The notes: a model not told the origin generated them from the sequence alone. A stretch of DNA of 64,000 nt from Trametes villosa (GCA_002964805.2 PUDQ02000079.1:372001-436000), one strand, 5' to 3'. Positions 54,484 through 64,000 are shown, numbered from the stretch's first letter. A program made the numbers and translations.

Positions 54484-55647
54484 TCAGAGGTTGACCTGAC
54501 TATCCTCGGGCAGCAGATCAGCCGGACCGGGACCGGAGATGAGTTGGGCGACACGGAGCAGCTCGAAGCTGACACCCCAGGCAGCCCAGGTGAAGCGGTT
54601 GCCGCCCTCGCGAGGTCTGAAGCGCTTGATGTAGCACTCCACAACCACGACGTCCGTCTTCTGGATGCGGGTGGCGTCGATCTTGGTCATGGTACCCCAG
54701 CCCGCAAGGCGGTCACGACCGTCGTACGCGTCGTCAAACACCACGGGACCGTCTTCACCGCGCACGCCGAGGTAGCGGCCGGCATACGTAGTCAGCCCAG
54801 CGTGGGTAGCGTCTGTTGCAGACTGTCAGTCACAAGAGGGTATCCGTAGAAAACTCAGACGTACCACCATGAGGACGACACGCGCGGTACTGGAAAAACC
54901 TGGCGGCGTCCAAGTCCCTCTGACAGAGCAGACGGACGCCGACGCTGACGCGGCTGCCTTCGGTCGGCGCAAACCAGGTCGAGGTCACGACACCAACCAT
55001 CCACGCGGTGACGGGGCGGTCACCGACGCAGAGGAACTTGTCCAGACCAGAGCCGTCCCCGACCGGACCCCAACGAGCCTCAGCCGGTATGAGCCCGATG
55101 TTGAACCGGTTGGCATCCGGCTCGACGTAGTTGATGATGGACACCAAGCGACTACGGGCGTATCAGTAGGTGCCCGCGAATGACGAGCCATAGTACGCAC
55201 GGTGTGAACTCATCGGTGATGTAATCTTGGTCCACAGGACGGAGAGTGAGGTCGTCCTCAGTGATTGGTTCGCCGACGGCGCGAACGGACGAGACGACGG
55301 GAGTAGCTGGGGGGGTACAAGGTCAACGACGACAAAAGAGGGCATGACAAGGCATGATACCAACGGACCTTGCGCGAGGGCCATCGTAGTAGAAGGACCG
55401 GGTGCGGGTTCCTCTCGAGCAGCAACGGCTGAGGTAGAAGGAGCGACGGATAACGGACGGTCGTTGTCGGAGTTGTTGGGGGTAGATGAGGAAGCAGTCG
55501 TGGAGGGCTCGGCGGCGATGTCGGTTCTGCCAAACGCATGTCAGCGGAGGACGGTCAAGGTATGCGGTACACTTACCTGGACTTCTTGGCGTCGCGGGCA
55601 GCTCCGTTAATGCTCTGATCGCCGGCCTTGTTCTTCCGGGCGGTCAT
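54484..55647 (-). CDS. Small-cluster gene F, same family
   Basis: Five exons, all in phase, give about 310 residues. The ATG at 55647 starts a basic stretch (MTARKNKAGDQSINGAARDA) that could be a nuclear signal, followed by a disordered Ser/Thr/Pro linker. Folded part one: LVSIINYVEPDANRFNIGLI, WGPVGDGSGLDKFLCVGDRP, then AWMVGVVTSTWF and VSVGVRLLCQRDLDAARF. Part two: YAGRYLGVRGEDGPVVFDDA, ATRIQKTDVVVVECYIKRFR, FTWAAWGVSFELLRVAQLIS. The LC-x-DRP and KTDVVVVE...W-x-VSFEL blocks match genes A and G. No catalytic signature is evident, so a binding role is more likely than an enzyme; I cannot name the ligand. Confidence 0.72.
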
Positions 55648-55994
55648 ATACGCGGATGGACGAAGGGGGATGCGCGATGGGAAGGGCGTCGGACGCATTA
55701 GCACGGCGCACGGGCACCTTATGTAGACGCAGCGAGTGCTGCAGGACCGAGCAAGTTACATCGCACGGGCCGTGGGCGAATGCTGCAATGACAGCTGACA
55801 TGCCACCAAGCAATGCAGATGACGTTCCGCATCGCTTGCAATGAAGGCTAAAGACGGAGGAAAGTCTGCGTACGTCGGAAATGCGAGCAAATAATGGAGG
55901 CCTGCTCATGCACGGAGACGCGACGGCAGATGCAAGTCGGGGCTTTCACGGGGCATCGCAAAGGCGGCATTGAATTCAGGGGAACGGAGATACA

Positions 55995-56956
55995 TCAGGT
56001 CGACGATGAAGGAACCCGCGCGACGAGGGCGACGTTGCACAAGGTGAACTTGCAGGAGAACTCGTCCCAGGTAGGACGGAAAATGTTGGCGCCGCGGTTC
56101 TCGCGCACAAGCGCGGCTTCCACCAGCACCATGTCTCCGACCGAGAGGTCTGAGAGACTGAGCGTAGTAGCGGGTGTAGTGGGAGGATGCTCGACCCTTG
56201 CATCGAGCACGCTGTCGAAGAGCTTCTGTATATTAGCATATTGTGGGCAGCATGGGGTCCATATACGCTTACCGTTACGGCGGACTTATCAGCGCGAGAC
56301 GCTTCGAACATGGATGGAGTGCGCGCTGAGAACAGAGATGGTCAGCCAGTAGCAAGGTTGAACGTACGAATCACATGCTCACCATTGACACCTCGAGAAC
56401 GGCGCAATAACGCGTGCGAGATGTCGCGGTCGACGTCCCGGAGAAAGTCGATGCGCAACAGAGTCGAGGAGATACCGGTCGAGCGGTCGATTGCCGCGGC
56501 GATAGTTTGTAGCTCGCCGACAACGAGGATGCTCAGAGGACGGTCGTTGTGACACAGGTAACTCTGCCTCTCGCCACTCCCCCACGTGGCGGATGCGGGG
56601 ATGTTTGTGAGGGAGAAGGTGTTCGCCGGGCCGGCAAAGTCCAGCAAAGGCTTCAGGCGCTCCCTGTGGCTAAATAAGTAGGGGACGCACCATACACACA
56701 AGGCAGTACTTACTCGTAAAAGGCTGAGGAAACCCATATAGGAAGATAAGGAGTGTAGGGATCTATACCCTCGAGGAGCTCCTGTACGATATCGGGTGTC
56801 GAGCGGGGGGGCAGACTACGGTCGGACAACGTAGGCGACAAGGAATCGACGGGCCTAGCGAAATCGTGAGCTTGGATTAGCACAGAAGAGGCCTTGGGTG
56901 TACACGTACGACTGTGAAGCCGCTGCGTCAACGGTGTTCTGGTCGTCGGCAGGCAT
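55995..56956 (-). CDS. Small-cluster gene G, close paralog of gene A
   Basis: Five exons, all in phase, give about 230 residues. The ATG at 56956 (MPADDQNTVDAAASQS) is followed by PRSTPDIVQELLEGIDPYTP, then LTNIPASATWGSGERQSYLC, HNDRPLSILVVGELQTIAAA, and LLRIDFLRDVDRDISHALLR. The last exon reads KLFDSVLDARVEHPPTTPAT, then SDLSVGDMVLVEAALVRENR and FTLCNVALVARVPSSST. The PASATWG, FLRD-x-DR and GD-x-V-x-VE blocks align directly with gene A, as do exon boundaries. It lies 430 bp from the Helitron helicase stop, on the same strand. Confidence 0.72.
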
Positions 56957-57265
56957 CTAGTACGACAGGAGAGGCGGTGTGCGCTGAGAGGCGGACCTCA
57001 AGATTGAGCGGCGAGAGCCATGCGATATATCCACGGTCTTCTGTGTGCCTGATTAGGGGCGTCAGAATGGAGAGAGTAAAGCGGAAGCATACACGAAGGA
57101 TGCACCGTCGCCGTCGCATTGCTACGGGTCCATTTCCGGCAGAAGCGGATATCGCTTGCTTATGTTGTACGGGCGTCGTCAGCGTGGTCCGGAGGAAGGA
57201 CAGCTAGTGGAGAACTGCTGCGTGAGATCAAGGCACAGATGCTGTGAGTACCTGGAGGACTCCAT

Positions 57266-57306
57266 CTAGGGGGCAGACGTAGTAGAGGCCGCAGGAGGGT
57301 GGCGGC
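57266..57306 (-). other. Candidate Helitron 3' terminus (hairpin plus CTAG)
   Basis: On minus, downstream of the helicase stop, a GCCGC-9 nt-GCGGC hairpin (57288-57306) is followed 18 nt later by CTAG (57266-57269). Helitron 3' ends carry a short hairpin before CTRR. The spacing is longer than usual and the next base is A, not the T expected at a canonical insertion site, so this is only a candidate. Confidence 0.25.
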
Positions 57307-57383
57307 AATGTGTGCATGTGAGGATCAAAATGAGCGCGAACGCTGTGCAGGGAGCCGCGAGGGTTTCTCACGCTACGCTACAG

Positions 57384-57408
57384 AGCGCTCACACCAATCG
57401 CGAGCGCT
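57384..57408. other. 7-bp inverted repeat over the helicase stop codon
   Basis: AGCGCTC (57384-57390) and GAGCGCT (57402-57408) flank an 11-nt loop. It may form a hairpin in the mRNA or DNA. No CTRR follows at the usual distance, so I do not call it the Helitron end. Confidence 0.35.
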
Positions 57409-60400
57409 TACGGGCGGGCTCTCCCACAAAGTCTCGGTCGTAATCCCGTCCTCGTCTAAGATGTTGGTCATACAACCTGTTCCCGCTGTTCTGAAGCCTC
57501 TCGAGCCTCTCCAACTGAGCATCCACAGATGCAGGAACTTCGTGTGCTGAAGTCTGCACTCTGCCTTCCTCATCGAACACGGTAGCTACTCCCAATTGTT
57601 GCAGCCGCTGCACGGCACTGCTGCGCTCCTCCTGGGTACCATGCTCAATGATAGTTTTCTCAGCCAAGACGTTCAATCGGTGCATCTCCTTCCGAACGTC
57701 TCCAGATTGACGACACGTTATCTTGCTAATATCGAACGGGCGTAGTATCAACACCCCGGCCAGGGATGTAGCCCGAGATAGCATGACGTACGGGGCCTCG
57801 GTTCCTGTGCAACCCGCTATATCTACGACAACTCGCGAGAAGGTCTGTCCTTGCGCTTTGTGAGCCGTTATGGCGAATGCCGGCTGAACAGGCACTTGGG
57901 TACGTTTTATGCTGCATTTCGCACGGGTGTAGGGATGTACGAACGATAGACTAACGGTGTCCTGTAGCACAGGAAATTCTCCCGCTTCCAAACCTACCAT
58001 GGTGGATGCAGGTACATCGTCTAGGTGAACGGAGCATGATGTTAGGTAGCGGCGGTCGCCATCATCATCTGTCTCGAATCGAACCGAAGTCAGACGACCT
58101 ATGCTTCCGTTGACAATACCGCCACTGACATCATAGTTTTGGGATAGGATAACGGGCATACCCAAGACCAGGGGAATTTTTGTAAGTCGATGCGATGTTT
58201 CGCCGGAGTGCATCCCTTCTAAAATATTCAGTAACGCAGGGTCTTTCAAGGTATGTCCGCCATATACGTCTCGGGAATAGTACCAGTTCACCGTCTGCTG
58301 TGTAGCCTCGGCAAAAGCTTCGACCGCCATTAAGTTCATGGCATCTTTGGTGGCATTGTCGTACACAATCACGGGTGCGTTTTGCCATTCGGGCCCACGG
58401 GAGTTTGCGTCCACGTTATCTAGTACGCGCGACGACAACGCGACGTAGTCGTCGTTGGTACACCGTCCCTCGCGCAGGCGGGCTAACAACTCCACGAAAG
58501 ATTGGTCCCCTTTCTGCCGCATAACCTCGCGCAGTATAACGACTGTCGAAAACGATAACCAAAGCAGCTTGCCCAGAACGATGTCCTGGCCTTTCGCCAA
58601 AGACGCGTCTCGGGAAGTCTTAATCCACGCATACAAGCGGGTTTCGGAGACGGGAGGCAATTGGGCAAAATCGCCTGCGAGTATCACATTGACACCTCCA
58701 AATGCGGTATGTACGCCGGTAGCTTCCGTCAGAGCTTCGCTGATTCGAGCCAGCATCTTGCAGCCTACCATGGAGACTTCGTCGATCAAGAGGTAATCGA
58801 CCCCGTCCCACATAGCTTGTAAGTCACGCTTTGTTTTAGAACCTAATTGACCATTACGCCTCTGATCCAGAGACAAGGCTGCATGGAGGGTCGTACCAGC
58901 AATATTGCGCGCTGCAACGCCCGTGAACGAAGCTAGCCGTAATCGCCGAGCTTGATTGCGCGCCGCGAAAAACGACGTCAGTGCCTGGATAACGCGGGAT
59001 TTTCCCGTTCCGCCCACGCCACCGAGGAACATTCGCAACGGTTCAGGTTTCGAACGCATCGAGTGCGTAGCCACAATACTAAACGCGCGCCGTTGCTCAG
59101 TGTTAAGGCCCCACTCTTGGGCGTGTAAGTCTACCTCTACGGCCCGATCCGTGGGCGGTAGTACGGAATCCGCAACACGCGGAAGCGCAGGACGATTAGA
59201 AGCTTCATCAAGCGTACGAATCCGAGATTGGGTATCCTCTTCCGCCATGGCTGAAGCAGCCGTGACGGAAGGGGGAGAATCCCTATTGGCCAGTAAGCGC
59301 TTCCACTCGCGTCGCCTGTTTTCGTATTCTGCTTTCCACCGCGCCTCCAGATCCCGTTCCGCTCCGCGAACATCACCGACATCAGTCTCTTTTAATCTGG
59401 ACTTGTCGAACGCCGGACGCGGACCTGCGTACAAGCCGTTTCTGGACGCCGATTGCACACAGTCGTTAACGCGCGCCTTTTCCTTTCCCTTTCGCGTCGA
59501 CAACGTAGCGTCAATGGACACGAGATGCCGTACGATCTCGTCCTCGTCAATTGCCCCCGACGCGCCATCTAACTCAACGTCCACAGAGCGAACGTCACGC
59601 GCGGCCGCCGCACGACCGCGCACACGACTGCGCCGGGTCCCGCGCGCCATACTATCGTTGCGACTATCGCGACATTCGTGCAACAACTGCAAGTTGTTCA
59701 TAATCCGCTTGTGAAGCGGGGGAATATTGGACTCGTATAGCGCGAAAGCGTCTTCCCAACTCTCGTCGCTCTTTAGGTCCGACACATCAGCCCATGGCTT
59801 GAACAGAATAAGCATCAGGCGGCAATACCGCTCTTTTTCGACCTCCATGTCGCGCCGAGGAAGCCTCGGGCCTATGGGTACAGGTACGAACACCCTGGTG
59901 TCGTCTTCAATCAACACCAACCCCTTGCGCTCTCGCTCAGAGTGGGGGGCTCTAAATCGAACCTGGCGTCTTCGCCTTCTATCCGGCGCATACTCGGAAT
60001 CCATCCCGACAGGATCGTGGTCATCTGCAGGATCATCATCGTGAGCAGAACTGTCCTCGCCTCCCCGTATCGGCGTATCTAGTGAGCTCTTGCGCGTAGC
60101 GGACACGAACGACCACAAGCACATATCTCGCAGGTCGTCTCCGCGATACAGGTAATCCGACAGCTGTGCGCTCAACTCCACTACAGTACCGTCCGCGGTA
60201 GTGGCAATGCCCACTTCTTCGTCGCCGACACCCTCATCCATTATCGCCGGCTGAAGCTCCGCAAGCGGCTCTTCGGGTGCTATCGAATCGGTATCTGCGT
60301 CATCATCAACGGCAACGTCGGGGATACTGTGGTCAGCGTCGTCTCGCGGTGCGGCCGAAGATGAGTCGGCGGTGGTCAAGGGAAACGTCTTGTTGACGTG

Positions 60401-63400
60401 TCGCTCAAAGGACGGCCAGTACAGGTTCGCAAACTTATGACTAGTAAAATGATCCTCATAGTCCATCAAGTACGACGCAACCTGTGGCGCAGACAACTCC
60501 TGGTTGGATATCAACGAAAATGCGGTACGCTGTAACAGCTTTCGTGCACGCTCATAACTGTCCTGCACCTCGAAGCCTGCCTCGCTCAATTTTTTGACTG
60601 CAAGTTCTAGTGCAGCGTAGGCCACATGCGCTTTCAGCGGCGATTTGGTGATGTAGTCGGTAATGTAGTATATCACTGCTTTGGCCTCCTCACCTGACCC
60701 GATGAACTGTAGGTCCATATTGCAACGGAGCGCTTCGAGCATCGTGGGGTTGTAATTGTTCACTTGACCATTCAGAATTCGTAAGATCAGCTCCCCAGTT
60801 TCCTCGTCATACTCGCTGAGCGGCACGACGTTCTCCTCCTCTAGGTCGAATCTACATTTTTTTGGACCGTCGCCGCAATACTTGTAACAAGTGTCCGTAT
60901 GCCGGTGGATCTGGTTTTTCATGACCAGCCGGTGGAGGTCTTCCAGTCGCGCAGCATCTAATTCGTCACCGACCAGATCGAGATCAAAGCCGCGCAGACA
61001 ATCGGGATGTACGCTCGGACGCGTACGTCCATGGTCGGTATTATTGGCATCATCGGCTTCGCCGGGGAGCGGAGGTATCTCGGTCGATATCGTATCGTCC
61101 AAAAACTCAATTAGCCTCTTCCGGAACTCTTGCCCAGGATCACCCGCCAGCCTTTCGCGAAGTTCTTTCGGGTCCAGTCCGCCCTCTACCCAGACCATCA
61201 TGTGGCAGTGAAGTGTTCCACGACCTTGCGCTTCCACACATCCATAGTAGGCCTTCACTACCCCGAGGATTCCGCCATCGACATCGTCGCCTTTGGGATC
61301 AAATCCAAGTATCTCTTTGATAAATGCTTTGATGTAAACATTGAAGAACTTAGCGGCAACCACAGGATTTCGAGCCACCAAGATTGACTGCTCCCAAGGG
61401 TTAGGTACTTCTTCCGGTAGAAGGCGGTCAATATCTATCTCAGAGCCTGCTAACAACTTTACTACAGGACTATATATGTCCGCCGGATTGACGGTGAGAT
61501 AGAAGCTGGGCATCCCGTGGGTAGCCATTAGCGCACGTATCTCGTTGCGCATGGCTATGCGCGAAGAGGATGACCCTGGTACGTTGCGGTTCACAAGCTG
61601 AACCTCCTTCATCAACTGAACCACTTTTCGTTCCTCGGCTGTTTCAGCGCCCAACAAACCGGTTTCCGCAACTCGAGCGCACACCCGCGCGATAGCTTCG
61701 TCAGAAACCGCCTCAAACCGAGATGCGAACGTTCTAAAGTGATCGCGGCGCACTTTCAAGCCCGTGTTCAGTAGCACAGCGCGACGCTGAAGTATGTTGA
61801 AAGCGGTGAACATGAACGAGTGGTGAGTCTGAAAACGACGATCGTGCAAACTTAACAAGTGTTTTACGTGGCGTCGTAAGGACACTGCGCGTTTTCTGGT
61901 TTGGTCCTCACAGCCTCCTACGCCGTACGGAAATAGCGAAGGGTACGTCATCGGAAACAACTGTGGGTTATAAAACTCATTCACAGGCTTAGATTGGTGC
62001 GGTATCTCGACGTATCCGCCCCCCTTATGCTTGAAATGTCGGATTGCTGCCGCGCGCAATTCGTTCCCTGGAGCCCGGCCCTCGACATCGGTAACAACCA
62101 CTTTCTGGAATTCAACACGAGCTCTCGAAATGTCGCGCGCCGAAGCTTCGTCCAAGGCCTCCACATCCGGAGCAGTATCATACCGAGCGGTAACAGATTC
62201 TGTACTCTCCTCAGGCGTAAGATGCTGAATGTCGTGCGGAAGCACACCGTTGACAGGGAGCGCGCTAACGCGCTGCATGTCTATCTCAATATCCGAATAT
62301 AGGGGGTTATTCGCCTTCAACCATCGTAAGGCGCCGAGGATTTTTTCGTTCCGAACCACAAGGGGAGAAGCTTTGTCTTCCAACCACTTACGCGATGGTG
62401 GGGAGGACCCCACGAATATCACGCAAATAGGTGTCAAAATGTCTTCCATTGGAGGCGGCAATACGGATGCCAGTCTCTCCGGCCGCTGGGGATAGACGAT
62501 GACATGCCCCTTTATGCCACGCTGTGCGTTCGCCAAAACTGGTGCGTCGTCGTCTTCCTTATCGGCCCGTAAATGTACTATACAGGTCTTCGCTCGGCAC
62601 CGGGCGATAATCTGCTCCTCAATGAACGTTAATCCGGCGAGTTCGGGCGGTACAGGGCCGGTATACATTTTGTTCGCCAATGCCAGCGGCGGTATTTGGC
62701 TCACCCGCAAGCAACGGGCACACTCACTGCACAGAGACGCGACGGCCTCCTCTTTATCTGTAAACGACAATCCGCCGCGCTCTAAGAGCGTCCCGGGCTC
62801 ACACCCAAACTCAGATAGGTCGGGTAGAGGCAGCGTAGGAGAATAATCGGTAACTGTACGCGCAATTTTTAGTATGTCGAGCGGAATGTCGGACAGAGGG
62901 GTACTAACTAACTCGTCGTACGGGTATAGAGCGGCGCAACTAGCGCACGTAAACTGTCGCAAACGTATACTTCCTGTCTCTCGGCGAAAGCCCCTCACTA
63001 TACTCTCTTTAGCCTCCTTCGATACTAGCTCGGGCCATTCCTGGCGCACGCGCTCGCGCCTAACGTCCCGGGCGGATTTTGCAGCATCCGCATTGGCGTG
63101 CCTAGTCGCTCTCATACCAGACAGCATCTTCCCTTTCTTAAGGGTACGCACGTAAGCCTTCAAGCGCCGGCGAAGTTGAGAGGTGCCGTCCGCGGGATCA
63201 TATGGTACGTTATGAGTGCGGAGAACGCGCTGTAGTAACTTTGCCCGGAGTTTCGGTACAACGGTATCCAACAGCTTCACTTGCAAATCAACACGGCTAA
63301 GGGCGTCATCGTCGCCCGCAAACGTGTCGCACACTTGCGAGCAAGCAGGTGCAATCACCCCATCTATGCGTCGCGCGCAGCTGCCATTTGCTAGGTGCGC

Positions 63401-64000
63401 GGTAAGCAATACTTTCAAGTCCTCCTTCAGACACCTTTGCTGCATAACTATCCCGTGAGAGAGACACATGGAGCGTAGCTCCGGCATTTTCATATACTCT
63501 ATCGCGTTCAGCGACGCGGACATACATTCCGCGGGACTCTCCCCGATGTCATGACCGGGTAGAGAATCCAGGTACAGGGTGATGTCGTTTAAAACCGACG
63601 TCCGACTTGCACACTCTCCGTCCGGGAAAGGAACGTCCACGATCGCACAGAAAGTGCGGAGCGTCGGCGAAGGGACGACCGCTACAGCACGCAGGAAACA
63701 CGCGCGTATGACATGGCGCAAATCGTGCACTTCTTCGACATCTGCCGCTACTGTCAAGCACCCGACGTGGGCGTGACGGCTCGAGGCGCATGCGCCGCTC
63801 AAGATATGTGCATTCAAGGCCCGCCGGGCCATTTCAACGTTGCCGTTGAAATCCACACCATGATTTGCAAGTTCGGAGAGCGTAGCACTCTCATCGTTCG
63901 AATGCCCGACACCCGGTGTATTACGCAGGTACTCTCCTAACACACGCTGTACAGCATATCCAACGTGGGGAGCATCGTCTGAGAAGACGGATTTCCAAGC
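57389..64000 (-). CDS. Helitron Rep/Pif1-type helicase (5' end beyond window)
   Basis: Rolling-circle replication initiator and helicase of an autonomous Helitron. The frame is open from the right window edge to the TGA at 57389-57391, over 2,200 codons without intron or stop. Numbering from an in-frame GTG at 63943: residues 150-270 carry SAP-like helical repeats (ELRSMCLSHGIVM, KLLQRVLRTHNVP). Residues 330-560 form a DUF6570-like region (FTCASCAALYPYDEL; IPPLALANKMYTGPVPPEL). A Helitron N-terminal domain spans about 640-1100 with the HUH motif GRGTLHCHMMVWVEG (His912/His914) and a two-tyrosine segment (AVIYYITDYITKSP, about 1090). The Pif1 helicase has Walker A FLGGVGGTGKSRVI (about 1640), LLIDEVSMVG, and ends QPAFAITAHKAQGQTFSRVVVD. 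A Cys cluster (CYKYCGDGPKKC) lies between Rep motifs. Codon use is less GC-rich than neighbouring genes. All catalytic motifs look intact. Confidence 0.92.
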   Translation of the reverse strand, partial: AWKSVFSDDAPHVGYAVQRVLGEYLRNTPGVGHSNDESATLSELANHGVDFNGNVEMARRALNAHILSGACASSRHAHVGCLTVAADVEEVHDLRHVIRACFLRAVAVVPSPTLRTFCAIVDVPFPDGECASRTSVLNDITLYLDSLPGHDIGESPAECMSASLNAIEYMKMPELRSMCLSHGIVMQQRCLKEDLKVLLTAHLANGSCARRIDGVIAPACSQVCDTFAGDDDALSRVDLQVKLLDTVVPKLRAKLLQRVLRTHNVPYDPADGTSQLRRRLKAYVRTLKKGKMLSGMRATRHANADAAKSARDVRRERVRQEWPELVSKEAKESIVRGFRRETGSIRLRQFTCASCAALYPYDELVSTPLSDIPLDILKIARTVTDYSPTLPLPDLSEFGCEPGTLLERGGLSFTDKEEAVASLCSECARCLRVSQIPPLALANKMYTGPVPPELAGLTFIEEQIIARCRAKTCIVHLRADKEDDDAPVLANAQRGIKGHVIVYPQRPERLASVLPPPMEDILTPICVIFVGSSPPSRKWLEDKASPLVVRNEKILGALRWLKANNPLYSDIEIDMQRVSALPVNGVLPHDIQHLTPEESTESVTARYDTAPDVEALDEASARDISRARVEFQKVVVTDVEGRAPGNELRAAAIRHFKHKGGGYVEIPHQSKPVNEFYNPQLFPMTYPSLFPYGVGGCEDQTRKRAVSLRRHVKHLLSLHDRRFQTHHSFMFTAFNILQRRAVLLNTGLKVRRDHFRTFASRFEAVSDEAIARVCARVAETGLLGAETAEERKVVQLMKEVQLVNRNVPGSSSSRIAMRNEIRALMATHGMPSFYLTVNPADIYSPVVKLLAGSEIDIDRLLPEEVPNPWEQSILVARNPVVAAKFFNVYIKAFIKEILGFDPKGDDVDGGILGVVKAYYGCVEAQGRGTLHCHMMVWVEGGLDPKELRERLAGDPGQEFRKRLIEFLDDTISTEIPPLPGEADDANNTDHGRTRPSVHPDCLRGFDLDLVGDELDAARLEDLHRLVMKNQIHRHTDTCYKYCGDGPKKCRFDLEEENVVPLSEYDEETGELILRILNGQVNNYNPTMLEALRCNMDLQFIGSGEEAKAVIYYITDYITKSPLKAHVAYAALELAVKKLSEAGFEVQDSYERARKLLQRTAFSLISNQELSAPQVASYLMDYEDHFTSHKFANLYWPSFERHVNKTFPLTTADSSSAAPRDDADHSIPDVAVDDDADTDSIAPEEPLAELQPAIMDEGVGDEEVGIATTADGTVVELSAQLSDYLYRGDDLRDMCLWSFVSATRKSSLDTPIRGGEDSSAHDDDPADDHDPVGMDSEYAPDRRRRRQVRFRAPHSERERKGLVLIEDDTRVFVPVPIGPRLPRRDMEVEKERYCRLMLILFKPWADVSDLKSDESWEDAFALYESNIPPLHKRIMNNLQLLHECRDSRNDSMARGTRRSRVRGRAAAARDVRSVDVELDGASGAIDEDEIVRHLVSIDATLSTRKGKEKARVNDCVQSASRNGLYAGPRPAFDKSRLKETDVGDVRGAERDLEARWKAEYENRRREWKRLLANRDSPPSVTAASAMAEEDTQSRIRTLDEASNRPALPRVADSVLPPTDRAVEVDLHAQEWGLNTEQRRAFSIVATHSMRSKPEPLRMFLGGVGGTGKSRVIQALTSFFAARNQARRLRLASFTGVAARNIAGTTLHAALSLDQRRNGQLGSKTKRDLQAMWDGVDYLLIDEVSMVGCKMLARISEALTEATGVHTAFGGVNVILAGDFAQLPPVSETRLYAWIKTSRDASLAKGQDIVLGKLLWLSFSTVVILREVMRQKGDQSFVELLARLREGRCTNDDYVALSSRVLDNVDANSRGPEWQNAPVIVYDNATKDAMNLMAVEAFAEATQQTVNWYYSRDVYGGHTLKDPALLNILEGMHSGETSHRLTKIPLVLGMPVILSQNYDVSGGIVNGSIGRLTSVRFETDDDGDRRYLTSCSVHLDDVPASTMVGLEAGEFPVLQDTVSLSFVHPYTRAKCSIKRTQVPVQPAFAITAHKAQGQTFSRVVVDIAGCTGTEAPYVMLSRATSLAGVLILRPFDISKITCRQSGDVRKEMHRLNVLAEKTIIEHGTQEERSSAVQRLQQLGVATVFDEEGRVQTSAHEVPASVDAQLERLERLQNSGNRLYDQHLRRGRDYDRDFVGEPARKRSRLV

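Noticed and set aside
57384..57408. Hairpin over the helicase stop as Helitron 3' end
   Set aside because: No CTRR within the usual distance on the minus strand and it overlaps the stop codon.
1..64000. tRNA, rRNA or CRISPR array
   Set aside because: No tRNA B-box with a matching cloverleaf, no rRNA-like sequence and no regularly spaced direct repeats were found by eye; a tRNAscan-SE run would be decisive for tRNA.

Overview
The window looks like nuclear DNA of a basidiomycete, most likely an Agaricomycete. It is GC-rich, genes are split by introns of about 45-80 nt, and genes sit close together on both strands. The content fits: a GPI-type copper radical oxidase, a secreted TAP-like S33 hydrolase, expanded BTB/POZ proteins, an Agaricomycete trypsin-like family, and CACTA and Helitron DNA transposons. 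There are no rRNA genes, CRISPR arrays or prokaryotic operons, and I could not support any tRNA gene.

Layout. 1-4.8 kb: UTP25 (cut by the left edge) and a glyoxal-oxidase-like copper radical oxidase, both on minus. 6.8-13.2 kb: a 6,360-bp CACTA-superfamily transposon with imperfect terminal inverted repeats, a 3-bp ATA target duplication and two convergent genes (transposase on minus, companion protein on plus). 13.4-15.3 kb: a chymotrypsin-fold protein just outside the transposon. 16.8-19.2 kb: an alpha-crystallin/HSP20-like protein with a long disordered N-terminus. 19.2-22.1 kb: no gene I can support. 22.1-28 kb: AFG1-type ATPase and SEY1, divergent. 28.3-40 kb: three BTB/POZ paralogs, the relic of a fourth, two HAD phosphatases and a membrane-anchored glutaredoxin-like protein that lacks the catalytic cysteine. 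40.3-47.2 kb: TAP-like alpha/beta hydrolase and a muskelin homolog, divergent. 47.7-57 kb: a tight cluster of six short, mostly minus-strand genes that seem to share a two-part fold, with one nucleotidyltransferase-like gene among them. 57.4-64 kb: an uninterrupted Helitron Rep/Pif1-type helicase reading frame that runs off the right edge.

The first 47 kb mixes housekeeping genes (ribosome biogenesis, mitochondrial quality control, ER fusion, muskelin) with fast-evolving families and one complete DNA transposon. The right-hand 16 kb is the most unusual part. A coding-complete (within the window) Helitron replicase/helicase lies beside a row of small paralogs whose family I cannot name. They may be Helitron-associated cargo or an unrelated Agaricomycete-specific expansion. 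Most gene models here are spliced by eye from reading frames, GT/AG signals and conserved segments.
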